Below are positions 8,513 through 19,516 of a stretch of DNA of 64,000 nt, one piece after another. The notes under the pieces are model-generated. The model saw nothing but the letters and a program-made list of their open reading frames with translations, did no database searches and was not told the DNA's origin. A program made the translations under genes and the position numbers. Source of the stretch: Persicitalea jodogahamensis (GTDB taxonomy: Bacteria > Bacteroidota > Bacteroidia > Cytophagales > Spirosomataceae); contig NZ_BMXF01000001.1 of NCBI RefSeq assembly GCF_014651615.1, positions 2,203,731-2,267,730 of the forward strand, in the 5' to 3' direction. The first letter of the stretch is position 1. Each line of letters starts with the position of its first letter.

Positions 8513-11500
8513 TTAATAATTGATCTTCACTGTGAATACCCAAGACCTTGTGCTTGGATTGGTGAAGTACTCGATGCCAAAGCCGTTGTCGACGCCCGAC
8601 TGGTTGACCTCAGGGTCGATGCCTTTGACTTTGGTCCAGAGTTTCAGGTTTCGGCCCGAAACGGACAGGTCAATGGAGCCTAGCTTGGTGGCGTTGCGGA
8701 ATTTGGCCCCGCCAATGCTGTAGCCCAAAGATATCTCGCGGAGGCGGGTCCAGCTACCATCGGTGATCGAGAACTCATTGATGGCTGAGCCACCCAGGCC
8801 TCCGCCCAGGGTAGTGTACCATTGCTCGTCGAGCAGGATATCACCGGCACCATAGTTGCCAATGTTGCCACGAACCGTAGTACCCGCCGGGAAAATGGTG
8901 CCCGCCGCATTTTTCAGGTCTTTGGTCAGTGTCACTTCGTTCTCGGTATCATTGTAGGTACCAAAGCTGTTCAGCACGAAACGCGTGCGCTCAGCGAAAT
9001 CACCACCCTGATACGTCTCGAAAAGTACATTGAACGACAGCCCTTTGAACGCTCCCCGCAGGCCCAGGCCGCCCCGCCAGTCTGGGTTCGGGTCACCGAT
9101 AATTCCTTGTTCGGGAGCAAGTTTGGGAAAGCCGTTCTCGTCCAGATCCAGGGAGCCGTCAGGCTTCCGGGCGGCCCGGCTACCGAACAGGATGCCCAGC
9201 GGCTGCCCCACGATGGCATTGGAAGTAATGGACTGGTCGGTGAGGGCCACGCGATCCACGCCGGCCAGGTCAAGGACTTTATTGCGATTGTTGTTAAAGT
9301 TGCCGTAAAAATCGAGCGAGAAGTTGTCCTTCTTGAGCGTCGCAAGATTGAAGTCAATTTCCAGACCCCGGTTTTCCATGCGTCCGGCGTTGGCATACTT
9401 GGACAAAAAGCCCGAACTAGGTGACAGGTTCACCGCCAGCAAAATGTCATTAATCTCGTTTTTGTAATAAGTGGCTCCCAGCGTGAGTCGATCGCGAAAG
9501 AAACGCAGGTCGGTACCTATCTCAAACTCCGTCTTTATTTCAGGTTTTAGATTGGCGTTGCCCTGGTCGTCATTCAGGCGAAAACCACCCCCAAACTCGT
9601 TGATGTCCAGTGCGTCGTCGTAGGTGCCGTACGTGAAAGTTTCGTAAGTCGTGCCGAATTTATAGGGTAGTGGTTGCACGCCCACCTGTCCGTAGGAAAG
9701 GCGCAATTTTCCAAAGGAAAATATATCGTTTTGATTCTTTATCAAATCACTAAACTGCCAGGCCAGATCCGCTGAAGGATAGAAAAACGTACCGCTAATG
9801 GTGGAAGCGGCTTCCTGCGTACCGGACACATTCAGAAAAATCTGCTTGAATATGTCAAACGACAGAATGCCATAGCCCCGGTTGGACCGGATGCGGGTGG
9901 TATTGTTTCTGATGTCAAAAGGGGCAACGCCATTGGCGAAAGTCGGCAAGCGGCTGTTGACCAGGAAATTGTTGGTAGAGGCATAAAGACTCCCGCGGTT
10001 GCGGTCATTGATATTGAAGCCGGCAGTCACGTTCAGCCCTACTTTGTCGGGAATCAGATTCGGAAAATCGGCCCGGGCGATGGCATCCACGTTAATTTCC
10101 GTATTGGTGATGTCCTCATTGTCGAGTCGTCCGTTGGTAAAGCTCGCCGAGCCCACCGGAGCGAAATACACCCGCTTGTCCACATAGGTGTCAATCCCGC
10201 CGCGCAGGTCAAGCTGCAGCCAGCTGACGGGGTTGATGTTCAGGTTGGAATTGGCATTGAAGCGGTTGACCTTCGTAGTGCCTTCCTGTTCGTTAACGGT
10301 CCATAGCGGATTGTTGTAGGTTGGGTTGACGTTGTTCCCCAGATAACGGCGGTAGCTGCGCTGCCGGTCGGTTGTGGCGACACCCGTCGCACTGAAATGG
10401 GTGCCGATATAAGGGTTTTGATCAAAATCAGGCGGCGTCCTGAGCAGTCCGAGGTACAATCCTGCCGTGTTGGAGTTCTGCTGGATGCGGTTGGCATCCG
10501 AAAAGACGTAGTTGGCCTTAGTGGTCAGATTTACGTAATTGTTAAAAAACGTCTGGTTGTTGAACCGCATCGTGAACCGTGTGTAATCACTGTTCTTGAT
10601 AATGCCGTCCTGTCCCAGATAACCCAGGCTGAAATAGTTGGTGGTTTTGCCGCCGCCACCCGAAATCGTCAGGTTGTGGTCCAGAAAAGAACCCGTGCGA
10701 AAAACATCGTTAAAATTGTCATCCACAAAGGTCTGCTGTGAGTTCTTGGTCCTGATGGGATAAACTTTCTCGCCGTTCTGGCCCAGAAAATACTCTCCCG
10801 AGGTAGTCACTGCATCTTCGCCTCCCGCACGGGCTGATATTTTATCGCCCCAGGAGTTGGCCGAGGTGGCGTTGTACTTGCCTCCCGTGCCTTGTCCCCA
10901 GGTAGTTTGCAAAGGGTGCTTACGGTTGATCTCATCCAGCGAATAACTTGCCGAATACGAAATTTTCATTCGCTGGTTCAGCTTGCCCTGCTTGGTAGTA
11001 ATCACCAGGACGCCGTTAGCTGCACGTGACCCCCAAAGTGCCGCCGCCGAGGCGCCTTTCAAGACCTGCACCGATTCAACGTCCTCAGGATTCAGGTCGT
11101 TGAGCCGCGACTGCTGCGACACGCCGCCCGCCCGCGAACTACCGCTGCCGTAGAGGTTATCGTTGGAAATCGGAACGCCATCGACGATTACCAATGGCTG
11201 CGAGGAGCCGCCGATGGTGTTGGCACCGCGAATCTGGATGCTGGTACCGGCACCGGGGTCGCCGTTGGCGCGGGCGATCTTCACACCCGATGCTTTTCCC
11301 GCCAGGCTATTGAGGATTCCCACCTCGCCGGTCGTTTTGATGGCCTGAGAAGTCACCGTGGAAGAAGTGGAGCCGGAGCGGTCTTTCTGGGTTTTGAAGC
11401 CCAGGGCGTTAACTACCACCTCCTGCAGTTGATTGCTTTCCTGATCGAGCGACACATTGATGGTCGTCTGACCATTGATGTCCTTGGTTACGGTGGCGTA

Positions 11501-11719
11501 GCCAATAAAGCTAAACGCCAGTTGGGTGGCACCTGCGGGAACTGTCAGTTCGTAGTTGCCCGAGGCATCCGTCGTTGTACCTGTATTGGTGCCTTTGACC
11601 AATACGCTGACACCAGGCAGCGGCGACGACTGATCATCGATCACCTTGCCCTGGATTTGAGTTTGTGCGTGTGCCTCAAAAAGAATGAGACTCAGCAATA
11701 AGAGGAGAGTTTTCTTCAT
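8513..11719 (-). CDS. SusC/RagA-family TonB-dependent outer-membrane transporter
   Basis: I choose the ATG at 11719, giving 1068 residues beginning with a signal peptide (MKKTLLLLLSLILFEAHAQ). An open frame upstream to 12073 runs through fumC sequence and a palindrome and is not real. Domains: carboxypeptidase-D regulatory-like (about 22-100), plug with the DGVPI motif, then the beta-barrel to the C-terminal aromatic residue. There is no STN domain, so it is not regulated through a FecR-type partner by itself. It works with the SusD lipoprotein downstream. Confidence 0.92.
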   Translation of the reverse strand: MKKTLLLLLSLILFEAHAQTQIQGKVIDDQSSPLPGVSVLVKGTNTGTTTDASGNYELTVPAGATQLAFSFIGYATVTKDINGQTTINVSLDQESNQLQEVVVNALGFKTQKDRSGSTSSTVTSQAIKTTGEVGILNSLAGKASGVKIARANGDPGAGTSIQIRGANTIGGSSQPLVIVDGVPISNDNLYGSGSSRAGGVSQQSRLNDLNPEDVESVQVLKGASAAALWGSRAANGVLVITTKQGKLNQRMKISYSASYSLDEINRKHPLQTTWGQGTGGKYNATSANSWGDKISARAGGEDAVTTSGEYFLGQNGEKVYPIRTKNSQQTFVDDNFNDVFRTGSFLDHNLTISGGGGKTTNYFSLGYLGQDGIIKNSDYTRFTMRFNNQTFFNNYVNLTTKANYVFSDANRIQQNSNTAGLYLGLLRTPPDFDQNPYIGTHFSATGVATTDRQRSYRRYLGNNVNPTYNNPLWTVNEQEGTTKVNRFNANSNLNINPVSWLQLDLRGGIDTYVDKRVYFAPVGSASFTNGRLDNEDITNTEINVDAIARADFPNLIPDKVGLNVTAGFNINDRNRGSLYASTNNFLVNSRLPTFANGVAPFDIRNNTTRIRSNRGYGILSFDIFKQIFLNVSGTQEAASTISGTFFYPSADLAWQFSDLIKNQNDIFSFGKLRLSYGQVGVQPLPYKFGTTYETFTYGTYDDALDINEFGGGFRLNDDQGNANLKPEIKTEFEIGTDLRFFRDRLTLGATYYKNEINDILLAVNLSPSSGFLSKYANAGRMENRGLEIDFNLATLKKDNFSLDFYGNFNNNRNKVLDLAGVDRVALTDQSITSNAIVGQPLGILFGSRAARKPDGSLDLDENGFPKLAPEQGIIGDPNPDWRGGLGLRGAFKGLSFNVLFETYQGGDFAERTRFVLNSFGTYNDTENEVTLTKDLKNAAGTIFPAGTTVRGNIGNYGAGDILLDEQWYTTLGGGLGGSAINEFSITDGSWTRLREISLGYSIGGAKFRNATKLGSIDLSVSGRNLKLWTKVKGIDPEVNQSGVDNGFGIEYFTNPSTRSWVFTVKINY

Positions 11720-12027
11720 ACTTGATGGATTAAGAAATTGAAATGGAATAAAAAGAGTAAAATGATTAATAAGGAAGCGACGCGGAGTTTTCGCGGAATC
11801 CTTACAAATCGCCTGGCAAAATAGACTTTTTTTGGGGATGTCACTAAATTTATGGGTTGAACGGCAGACCCTATATGTCTGAGCACCGGTGAGTTTGGCA
11901 ACACTAGAAAAGCGGACAACATGGTGGTATGTCCATGTTGTCCGCTTTTCTAGTGTTGCCTCCCTGTTTTTTGATAAGGTACGGGGAGAGGCGATCTTTC
12001 CAGGGGCTTCGATTATTGGGAGAAGCC
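11720..12027. other. fumC-susC intergenic region
   Basis: A 308-bp gap with no gene. It contains the perfect 28-bp inverted repeat (11897-11960) and should hold the susC promoter on the minus strand. The open frame crossing it is in the reading frame of the palindrome and reads mirror-image peptides from its two arms. Confidence 0.55.
11897..11960. repeat. Perfect 28-bp inverted repeat with 8-nt loop
   Basis: Arms are 11897-11924 and 11933-11960 with no mismatch. It lies about 70 bp beyond the fumC stop and 180 bp before susC. There is no T-run on either side, so it does not look like a standard rho-independent terminator, although it could act as one for fumC. A miniature inverted-repeat element or a long operator are alternatives. 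Confidence 0.85.
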
Positions 12028-13428
<1,401 letters not shown>

Positions 13429-13434
<6 letters not shown>

Positions 13435-13460
13435 TTTTGAATGAGTGATTGAGTGAATAA
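13429..13460. repeat. 32-bp element, copy 2 (covers the fumC TTG start)
   Basis: Near-identical to 8410-8441 (2 differences). On the minus strand the fumC TTG initiation codon (13434-13432) lies inside it, so the element supplies the start codon and probably the 5' leader. Confidence 0.75.
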
Positions 13461-13610
13461 ATTAATCGACTTTCGCAAATCGTAAAATTAGGCCGGAATG
13501 GGGAGTTTTGGTATTATTTATGGGGAAAGTTCGGAAGAAAGGCTTAATGTGGGGCATTGGCAACCCTTTACGGACATCCTTCGTATCTTCTCCAAAAATC
13601 TCCGGTTTAT

Positions 13611-14717
13611 ATGCGCTTTCTTTTGCTGTTGTTACTATTGGGTAGTCACTTTTGCGCTTACGCATTCTCCTTTCCAACTGATTCTACAAAGAAAGCCGAT
13701 ACGTCCGGGTTTCTTACCGATACCAAATTCATAGTATTGCCCGTCGCTTTCAGGTTGCCCGAAACGGGCTGGGGCGGGGGAGTGGTCGGCACCACTACTT
13801 TCTCATTTGCCAAAGATACGGTGCGTAACAAACCCTCCCAGATTTCCTTTGGTGCCACCTACACTCAGAAAAAGCAAATCCTGTTTTTCGTCCCATTCAA
13901 TGTTTTCTACGACAACAACCGCTACTACTTCAATGGCGACAACGGCTGGTTCAAATATAATTTCAACTATTACGGAATCGGTGAGGATCGTGTGCCGGAA
14001 GAAAAATTCGACGTGACTTTTCCCCGCATTCGTCTTTTGGCCGCCAGGCTTGTCGCTCCCAGGACTTACCTGGGGCTACGCTATCAGTACGAAAGCTACA
14101 AGGTCACCGGGACCGTCGAAGACGGAGAGCTAGCCACGGGTCGCATTGCGGGCAGCGATTTCAGCCGCACGTCCAGCCTTGGGCCATCCATTTTGCGCGA
14201 CAGCCGCGACCAGGTTTTTTATCCCAGAAGAGGAATGTTCGGTGAATTGTATGTTCTGCCTACTTCCAGAATTTTTGGTGCCGACCGGAACTTTACCAGA
14301 ATCTATCTCGACGTTGCCAACTACTTCTCCCTGCATGAGCGGGTCGTGCTGGCTACAAACTATACGGCCAGCGCGATATTTGGCGATGACATTCCGTTCA
14401 GCCAACTGTCATTTCTGGGCGGGCCCAAGAAAATGAGAGGGATTTACGAAGGTTTTTTTCGCGACAGAAACGCCCTTCTTGGCCAGGCCGAGTTGCGTTG
14501 GGAAGTGTGGAAATTTATCGGCTTGACTGGCTTTGGGTCGCTGGGATTCCTGGGCAACGAAAACGATGGCATCCGCTTCAACAAACCCAAATACACCTAC
14601 GGCGGCGGATTACGCATTACGGCTCAAAAGAAAAATCACCTGAACATTCGTCTCGACTACGGCCTTTCTCCCTATGCCGAAGGGAACTTTTACATCACGA
14701 TCGGGGAGGCTTTTTGA
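13611..14717 (+). CDS. BamA/TamA-type surface-antigen outer-membrane protein
   Basis: I choose the ATG at 13611 (MRFLLLLLLLGSHF), which opens a signal peptide and gives 368 residues; the frame upstream to 13557 lacks one. The protein is a barrel of the bacterial surface antigen (D15/Bac_surface_Ag) type without POTRA domains. Typical motifs are LRDSRDQVFYPRRG near 195-215, FLGGPKKMRGIYEGFFRDRN near 270-290 (RGxxxGxxRD-like), and the terminal IGEAF. Its role in outer-membrane assembly or export is an inference. Confidence 0.75.
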   Translation: MRFLLLLLLLGSHFCAYAFSFPTDSTKKADTSGFLTDTKFIVLPVAFRLPETGWGGGVVGTTTFSFAKDTVRNKPSQISFGATYTQKKQILFFVPFNVFYDNNRYYFNGDNGWFKYNFNYYGIGEDRVPEEKFDVTFPRIRLLAARLVAPRTYLGLRYQYESYKVTGTVEDGELATGRIAGSDFSRTSSLGPSILRDSRDQVFYPRRGMFGELYVLPTSRIFGADRNFTRIYLDVANYFSLHERVVLATNYTASAIFGDDIPFSQLSFLGGPKKMRGIYEGFFRDRNALLGQAELRWEVWKFIGLTGFGSLGFLGNENDGIRFNKPKYTYGGGLRITAQKKNHLNIRLDYGLSPYAEGNFYITIGEAF

Positions 14718-14732
14718 CAAGCACGGCATTGG

Positions 14733-15638
14733 TCAAGGCACCATGAATTCAAGCACTCCCGCCCGGATCCCGACTTCGGCCATGGTACCTTTTTTTAGTT
14801 TAATCAATTCATCGTCAGCATGCGCGAGGGTGCCTTCCCACTGAATGGTCACCTTCTGAGCCTGATAAGTATGGTAAGAAAATGGCTTGGAATCTCCATG
14901 AATCCGATCCATCAGGTATTGGGAAAAATCGGATCGCTGATTTTCGTTAATCACCGCTACATTAAGGTATCCATCGCCCGGATCGGCATCGGGGGCAAGG
15001 TGGAGATTGGGGCCAAGAGAACGGGTATTCATAATTTCAACCAGCAGAAATTTGCCGGAGATATCTTGTCCATCTACCTCAAGGTGGCATTTTCTGGCTT
15101 CGAAGTTCTGCAATATTCCGTGCAGAGTTTGCAGCGCTTGATCTATTTTTTCCTCCGGCGTGGCATCTTCTTTCTCCCCGACCGACTTCATTTCTTTCAT
15201 CAGACCAGGAAATAATCCGTAACCGAAGCCTTCCAGAAAGAATGCGGACTCCTTTGGGCCATTGACAATTCCGACGTCAAAATTCTTTATTCCTGCCGTT
15301 GGCCAGCTGTCCATTAGCACCTCGGTATCGTGCGGTAGCCTGAGCGTTGTGCCGATGTTATTTGCCGTGCCCAAAGGAAGCAATGCAATGGGGAATTGCT
15401 TTTCCAGCAATGTGCGCTTCAGCAGTTTTGCCGTCACTTTGCGAACCGTGCCGTCGCCCCCGGCGAGGGCGATGAAGTCGACCTCCTGTTCAGGTACTTC
15501 CCAGGCATCCCAGCCTTTTTCCTTTGTGGAGCTATATCTACACTCGTAGCCTCGCGTTTTTATGGCTTTCACCAATTTTTTTTTGGTGTGTTCTTCGTCT
15601 CCGGCGCCCGGATTGTGTATGAGTTGGACAGAAGGCAT
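14733..15638 (-). CDS. Diacylglycerol/lipid kinase family protein
   Basis: A 301-residue protein with the DAGK catalytic-domain signature GGDGT at 60-64, preceded by the NPGAG motif at 9-13. It resembles the YegS/DgkB/sphingosine-kinase-like lipid kinases that phosphorylate diacylglycerol or related lipids at the membrane. It converges with the surface-antigen gene, with 15 bp between the stops, and no clear terminator is visible. The exact lipid substrate cannot be read from sequence. Confidence 0.85.
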   Translation of the reverse strand: MPSVQLIHNPGAGDEEHTKKKLVKAIKTRGYECRYSSTKEKGWDAWEVPEQEVDFIALAGGDGTVRKVTAKLLKRTLLEKQFPIALLPLGTANNIGTTLRLPHDTEVLMDSWPTAGIKNFDVGIVNGPKESAFFLEGFGYGLFPGLMKEMKSVGEKEDATPEEKIDQALQTLHGILQNFEARKCHLEVDGQDISGKFLLVEIMNTRSLGPNLHLAPDADPGDGYLNVAVINENQRSDFSQYLMDRIHGDSKPFSYHTYQAQKVTIQWEGTLAHADDELIKLKKGTMAEVGIRAGVLEFMVP

Positions 15639-15718
15639 GATAAATTCAGGAGAAAATCAATAATTGGACAATAGAAATGGCCAAAATGCCGGGAACCGAA
15701 AGTATGGGGAAATCAGGA

Positions 15719-15759
15719 TTCGCAAACTACCTGAAGCATGTTCCCAGGTAGTTTGCGAA
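15719..15759. repeat. Perfect 15-bp hairpin built from AAACTACC and its inverse
   Basis: Arms 15719-15733 and 15745-15759 pair perfectly around an 11-nt loop. The stem contains AAACTACC (15724-15731) and GGTAGTTT (15747-15754). It lies between divergent lipid kinase and surE genes, so it cannot terminate either of them. It may act as an operator or be a signature-sequence pair. Confidence 0.8.
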
Positions 15760-15837
15760 AGCATGGAAAAAAGTGTACCCAACGGAGAAATAAGCTGGAA
15801 TGTGTTTTTAGGAGAATAGCCAAAAACATTAGAAACC

Positions 15838-16572
15838 ATGAGAATACTCATTGCCAACGACGATGGAATATATAGCCCCGGGCTGGCGGCACTTGCCAAG
15901 GTAGCTGCCCGCTTTGGCGAAGTACGCGTAGTAGCGCCCGATGTGGAACAATCATCCATGGGCCATGCCATCACTGCTTCAAGGCCTTTATCTTATAAGA
16001 AATCCCCCATTCATTTCGAGGGGATTGAAGCCTACCGGGTAAACGGCACCCCGGCCGACTGCGTCGCTCTGGGCACGCATCTGTGGAGCAATACCGACCT
16101 GGTATTGTCGGGGATAAACATGGGACCCAATCTGGGGAATTCCATGTGGCACTCGGGGACCTTGGCGGCGGCCAAACAGGGCGTTCTGCTGGGCATCAAG
16201 GGGATAGCATTCAGTACTTTTGCCGATAAGACCGATCCGGATTTCGAATATCTTGATCCATTTGTGGAAGAGACTCTGGCGATGCTGATCAACGATACCG
16301 AGTTTGGCCTCTACAATGTGAACCTTCCCCGTAAGCCAGAGGGCATGAAGTGGACGCGGCAGTCGGTCCGGCTTTACGATGGCCGTATCGAACCGGGGGT
16401 AGATCCCATGGGACGAAAACATTACTGGTTTACAGTAACACCCCTGGAACCCGCCGAGGAGGGGACCGACCGCTGGGCGGTGGAGAACAATTACGTATCC
16501 ATCACGCCGCTGCGCCTGGACTTGACCAACGAGTTGGAATTGACCCATCAGTTAGAGGCGAAGGCTGACTAG
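15838..16572 (+). CDS. surE: 5'/3'-nucleotidase SurE
   Basis: A 244-residue SurE (survival protein E) phosphatase acting on nucleoside monophosphates, typically stationary-phase associated. The metal-binding residues are present: D8-D9 in ANDDG, S40 in EQSSMGH, and N94 in SGINMGPN, with HSGT at 105-108. The length and the RILIANDDG start fit the family, and the ATG follows the GAAACC leader. It stands alone on its strand. Confidence 0.95.
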   Translation: MRILIANDDGIYSPGLAALAKVAARFGEVRVVAPDVEQSSMGHAITASRPLSYKKSPIHFEGIEAYRVNGTPADCVALGTHLWSNTDLVLSGINMGPNLGNSMWHSGTLAAAKQGVLLGIKGIAFSTFADKTDPDFEYLDPFVEETLAMLINDTEFGLYNVNLPRKPEGMKWTRQSVRLYDGRIEPGVDPMGRKHYWFTVTPLEPAEEGTDRWAVENNYVSITPLRLDLTNELELTHQLEAKAD

Positions 16573-16643
16573 AATAAATCCGGAATGTCGTGTGACATTG
16601 GCAAGACGCTTATCGGGGGGGGATCTGGGAAAAAGACAAGGTT

Positions 16644-17159
16644 TTAACGAACAATGTTTTCTTCCTTGATCACGAAATAGAAATTATCCGATTGTACCGG
16701 ATTTCTTTTGAACTGGGTAGCGGCATCAAACTCCACCTTCGCGAAGGTCCAATTCTCATTACTTTCAAATGGACTGAGTGTGTAGTTCGCCGTCTGTTCC
16801 AGTCGTAGGCGCAAGACGGTATCACCGACGACGACAGTAATGCTATCAAAAACCGAGCTGGCTAGTTTTGCGGGTTCTATACCCAATTTTGTATCGTAAT
16901 AAATTGCTCGTTCCCCATTATCCAGCAGTGTAAACTTTTGGGAAAAAGTACCTCCCTCTGATGGCGACGATTTGTAACCTCCGAGAAATAAGAGTGACGG
17001 CTTGGGGTGGATGGTGACTTCAATAGGGACATCCAGTTCATTTTTAAGCAGCAATTGACTTTGATAGCGGACTTTGGAATTACAGCCGGTCGATACCAAA
17101 AAGAGCAGCACGCTTGCCCGGAGACCAATGCTTTTTAGGTGTGAACAGATCGTTTTCAT
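16644..17159 (-). CDS. Predicted lipoprotein of unknown function
   Basis: A 171-residue protein with a signal peptide and lipobox LVSTGC (Cys26). The remainder is beta-strand-rich with no family I recognise; it reads like a small immunoglobulin-like or lipocalin-type domain. The start at 17159 fits the signal peptide (MKTICSHLKSIGLRASVLLF). Its neighbours give no functional clue. Confidence 0.6.
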   Translation of the reverse strand: MKTICSHLKSIGLRASVLLFLVSTGCNSKVRYQSQLLLKNELDVPIEVTIHPKPSLLFLGGYKSSPSEGGTFSQKFTLLDNGERAIYYDTKLGIEPAKLASSVFDSITVVVGDTVLRLRLEQTANYTLSPFESNENWTFAKVEFDAATQFKRNPVQSDNFYFVIKEENIVR

Positions 17160-17617
17160 ACGGTTGATTTAATATAACGTGGTAGGTACTTGTACCGGAA
17201 TGAACTATGTTAACGTGAGATCTGCAAGAATGGGCGTTATAAAGTACCTGCCGTCCAGTGCTGCTTTCAGCTTCCAAAATACCTTAAAGATTTCCTGAAA
17301 AAAACTACCTACAGATCGAAGGTAGAGATCGTAGAGATGAAGTTATATATAATGCAAAACCGAAGGTATGACATTTCATTTTCGACCCGCTCACCTTTCC
17401 CGCGAAAAAAATCAATGTACCTGTACTGAAAACCAACTAAAAGATTATTGCCGCCGTAGGCAATGCCAATTTGGTCTGGATTTGTCGGTCCATCTACAGA
17501 TTGTTACCGGCCCTCAACAACGAATGTACAGATCAATGACCATTTGATAAGTTTTTGTTGTCAAATAGAAAGGGAGCAAGGAAAGACGGGTATCTTGTAA
17601 GCAAACTCGATATTCGT
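17160..17617. other. Non-coding region between two divergent genes
   Basis: About 450 bp without a supportable gene. It holds two octamer copies (17241, 17302) and short repeats of a GATCG-GTAGAG type around 17310-17340. No -7 box at a convincing spacing is visible for the gene at 17618. Confidence 0.45.
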
Positions 17618-19435
17618 ATGGTAAGATTTGTATCCGGCTTTTCTGCGCTGGTTCTTTTATTGGCGACACCCTCTTTCGCCCAAAACATGCTGGGCCTCGG
17701 CCTGACCAATCACAGCGGCATTCATGGGGCACTGCTCAACCCCGCCCGGCTGGCCAATCACCCGCAGCGGTTCAGTTTCAACTTGGCGACTGCCGGTGTG
17801 CACCTCGATAATTCCTTTGCGACATACAATGCGCCATTCAGGCTACCCGAGCTGGCGATTGGCAAAGTCTCGGATACGTACCAAACCCCGGATGGGGAGG
17901 TGGATTTTCTGCCCGACCATGTGGCTGAAATCCAAAGCAACGCCCAGCGCTCAGGTACTTTGTCAGCCGATTTGCGGGGACCGTCCCTGCTGATCACACC
18001 GCGTTACGGCGGGGGTTTCTCCATAAGTACCCGCATTCGCTCGGCTTTTCAGTTTAGCAATGCTTCACCGGAATTCCTTTCCCTGATCCGCACCGGTCTG
18101 GACAGACCATCACTATGGGCTGGCAGCACGACTTTTGATCATAAATTTGCTGTCAATTCCAATGCTTATGGTGAACTGGCACTGGCTTACGGGCGAGAGG
18201 TGTGGTCGCGCGGTAAGCATTATGTGAGCGCGGGCCTGAGCGTAAAGTACCTCACAAGCTGGTACTCGTCTCACATGATTGCCAATGAAGTGAAATATAG
18301 CGTGACTGACACGGCGGGCGGAGGTTCAGGGCAAATCCGGATTGATGAGGTGAGCGGGTTGCTGGGCTACGTAGCGGGCGGAAGCATGACCGATGACCTC
18401 ACTCAGTTCAAAGTACCTGCGCAACGGCCCGGTAGCGGTTATGGGGCAGACGTCGGGTTGATCTACGAGTTCCGGCCCAACTACGCGGCCAACAAATACA
18501 TGATGGACGGGGCCGAGCGCGACGACCCCGAAGCGACGCTTTATAAAGTCCGGCTAAGCGTGTCTCTTCTTGATTTGGGAAGCATCAAATTTCAGGATGT
18601 TAATGCCGTAAGACAATACGACCTCGCCGAAAGCAATCAGCAACTGACCTTTAAGGATTTTGAGCAAGGGCGCATCCTTGACAATGCCTTCGAACTGGCA
18701 GAGCAAAAGCTGGGCTTATCGGCTACGGGGTCGCTCAGCAAATTTAAAAGTGGCTTGCCTGCCGCCTTCCAGATCAATGCCGACTGGAATGTGAAAAATA
18801 AATTTTTCATCAACCTGGCTGCCATGCGGAATTTGCGTCCGGCGGATGCGGTCAGTATGTGGCAGCCTTCGTGGGTGGGCCTGACGCCACGTTTCGAAGG
18901 GGCCGAAGCCTCACTATCGGTGCCGATTGTGTACCTCAACGGCGCTTTCGTACCTGGCGTGGCGCTGCGGCTTGGGCCGCTTTCGGTAGGTTCCGACAAT
19001 CTGCTGGGGCTGATCAGTAAAAACGGTCAATTTTCTCCGCGTGGTGCCGATATCTACCTTGGGCTCTCTTTCTCAGGCGCAAGAAGAAAGCCAAAAGACC
19101 GTGACAACGACGCCGTTTCTGACAAACGCGATGCCTGCATTGATATCCCCGGAATCTGGGAGTTCAAAGGCTGTCCCGACACGGATGGTGACGGCATTAA
19201 GGATGAAGACGACGAATGTCCCACTGCCGCGGGACCCGCTGAGCTGAATGGCTGTCCTGACACCGATGGCGACGGTATACTGGATAAAAACGACCAATGC
19301 CCCACTGTGGCTGGTTCGCAGAAACTCAATGGCTGTCCCGACCGTGACAATGACGGCATCGCCGACGCCGACGATGCCTGCCCCGATGTGGCGGGATTGC
19401 CCGAGTTCGATGGGTGCCCCGAACAGAAGAATTAG
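17618..19435 (+). CDS. DUF5723-type outer-membrane protein with thrombospondin type 3 repeats
   Basis: I choose the ATG at 17618, giving 605 residues with a signal peptide ([22 protein letters not shown]); the frame from 17555 adds no plausible residues. Residues about 22-490 have the FadL/PorP-like barrel character of DUF5723 proteins, starting [21 protein letters not shown]. The tail holds three tandem thrombospondin type 3 calcium-binding repeats of the DTDGDGIxDxxDxCP type. It precedes the PD40-OmpA gene by 81 bp and is probably co-transcribed with it. Together they resemble envelope proteins anchoring outer-membrane complexes to peptidoglycan. Confidence 0.8.
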   Translation: MVRFVSGFSALVLLLATPSFAQNMLGLGLTNHSGIHGALLNPARLANHPQRFSFNLATAGVHLDNSFATYNAPFRLPELAIGKVSDTYQTPDGEVDFLPDHVAEIQSNAQRSGTLSADLRGPSLLITPRYGGGFSISTRIRSAFQFSNASPEFLSLIRTGLDRPSLWAGSTTFDHKFAVNSNAYGELALAYGREVWSRGKHYVSAGLSVKYLTSWYSSHMIANEVKYSVTDTAGGGSGQIRIDEVSGLLGYVAGGSMTDDLTQFKVPAQRPGSGYGADVGLIYEFRPNYAANKYMMDGAERDDPEATLYKVRLSVSLLDLGSIKFQDVNAVRQYDLAESNQQLTFKDFEQGRILDNAFELAEQKLGLSATGSLSKFKSGLPAAFQINADWNVKNKFFINLAAMRNLRPADAVSMWQPSWVGLTPRFEGAEASLSVPIVYLNGAFVPGVALRLGPLSVGSDNLLGLISKNGQFSPRGADIYLGLSFSGARRKPKDRDNDAVSDKRDACIDIPGIWEFKGCPDTDGDGIKDEDDECPTAAGPAELNGCPDTDGDGILDKNDQCPTVAGSQKLNGCPDRDNDGIADADDACPDVAGLPEFDGCPEQKN

Positions 19436-19516
19436 TACTTCGTGCCGGGTGTCAGGTCTATAAAATCATTACCTTAGACTCGTAATCCCCTGCTGCCTGG
19501 TACTTTCTCCATAGTC

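Noticed and set aside
11897-11960. Rho-independent terminator of fumC
   Set aside because: The stem is far longer than usual and no T-run follows on either strand, so I list it as a repeat with termination only as an option.
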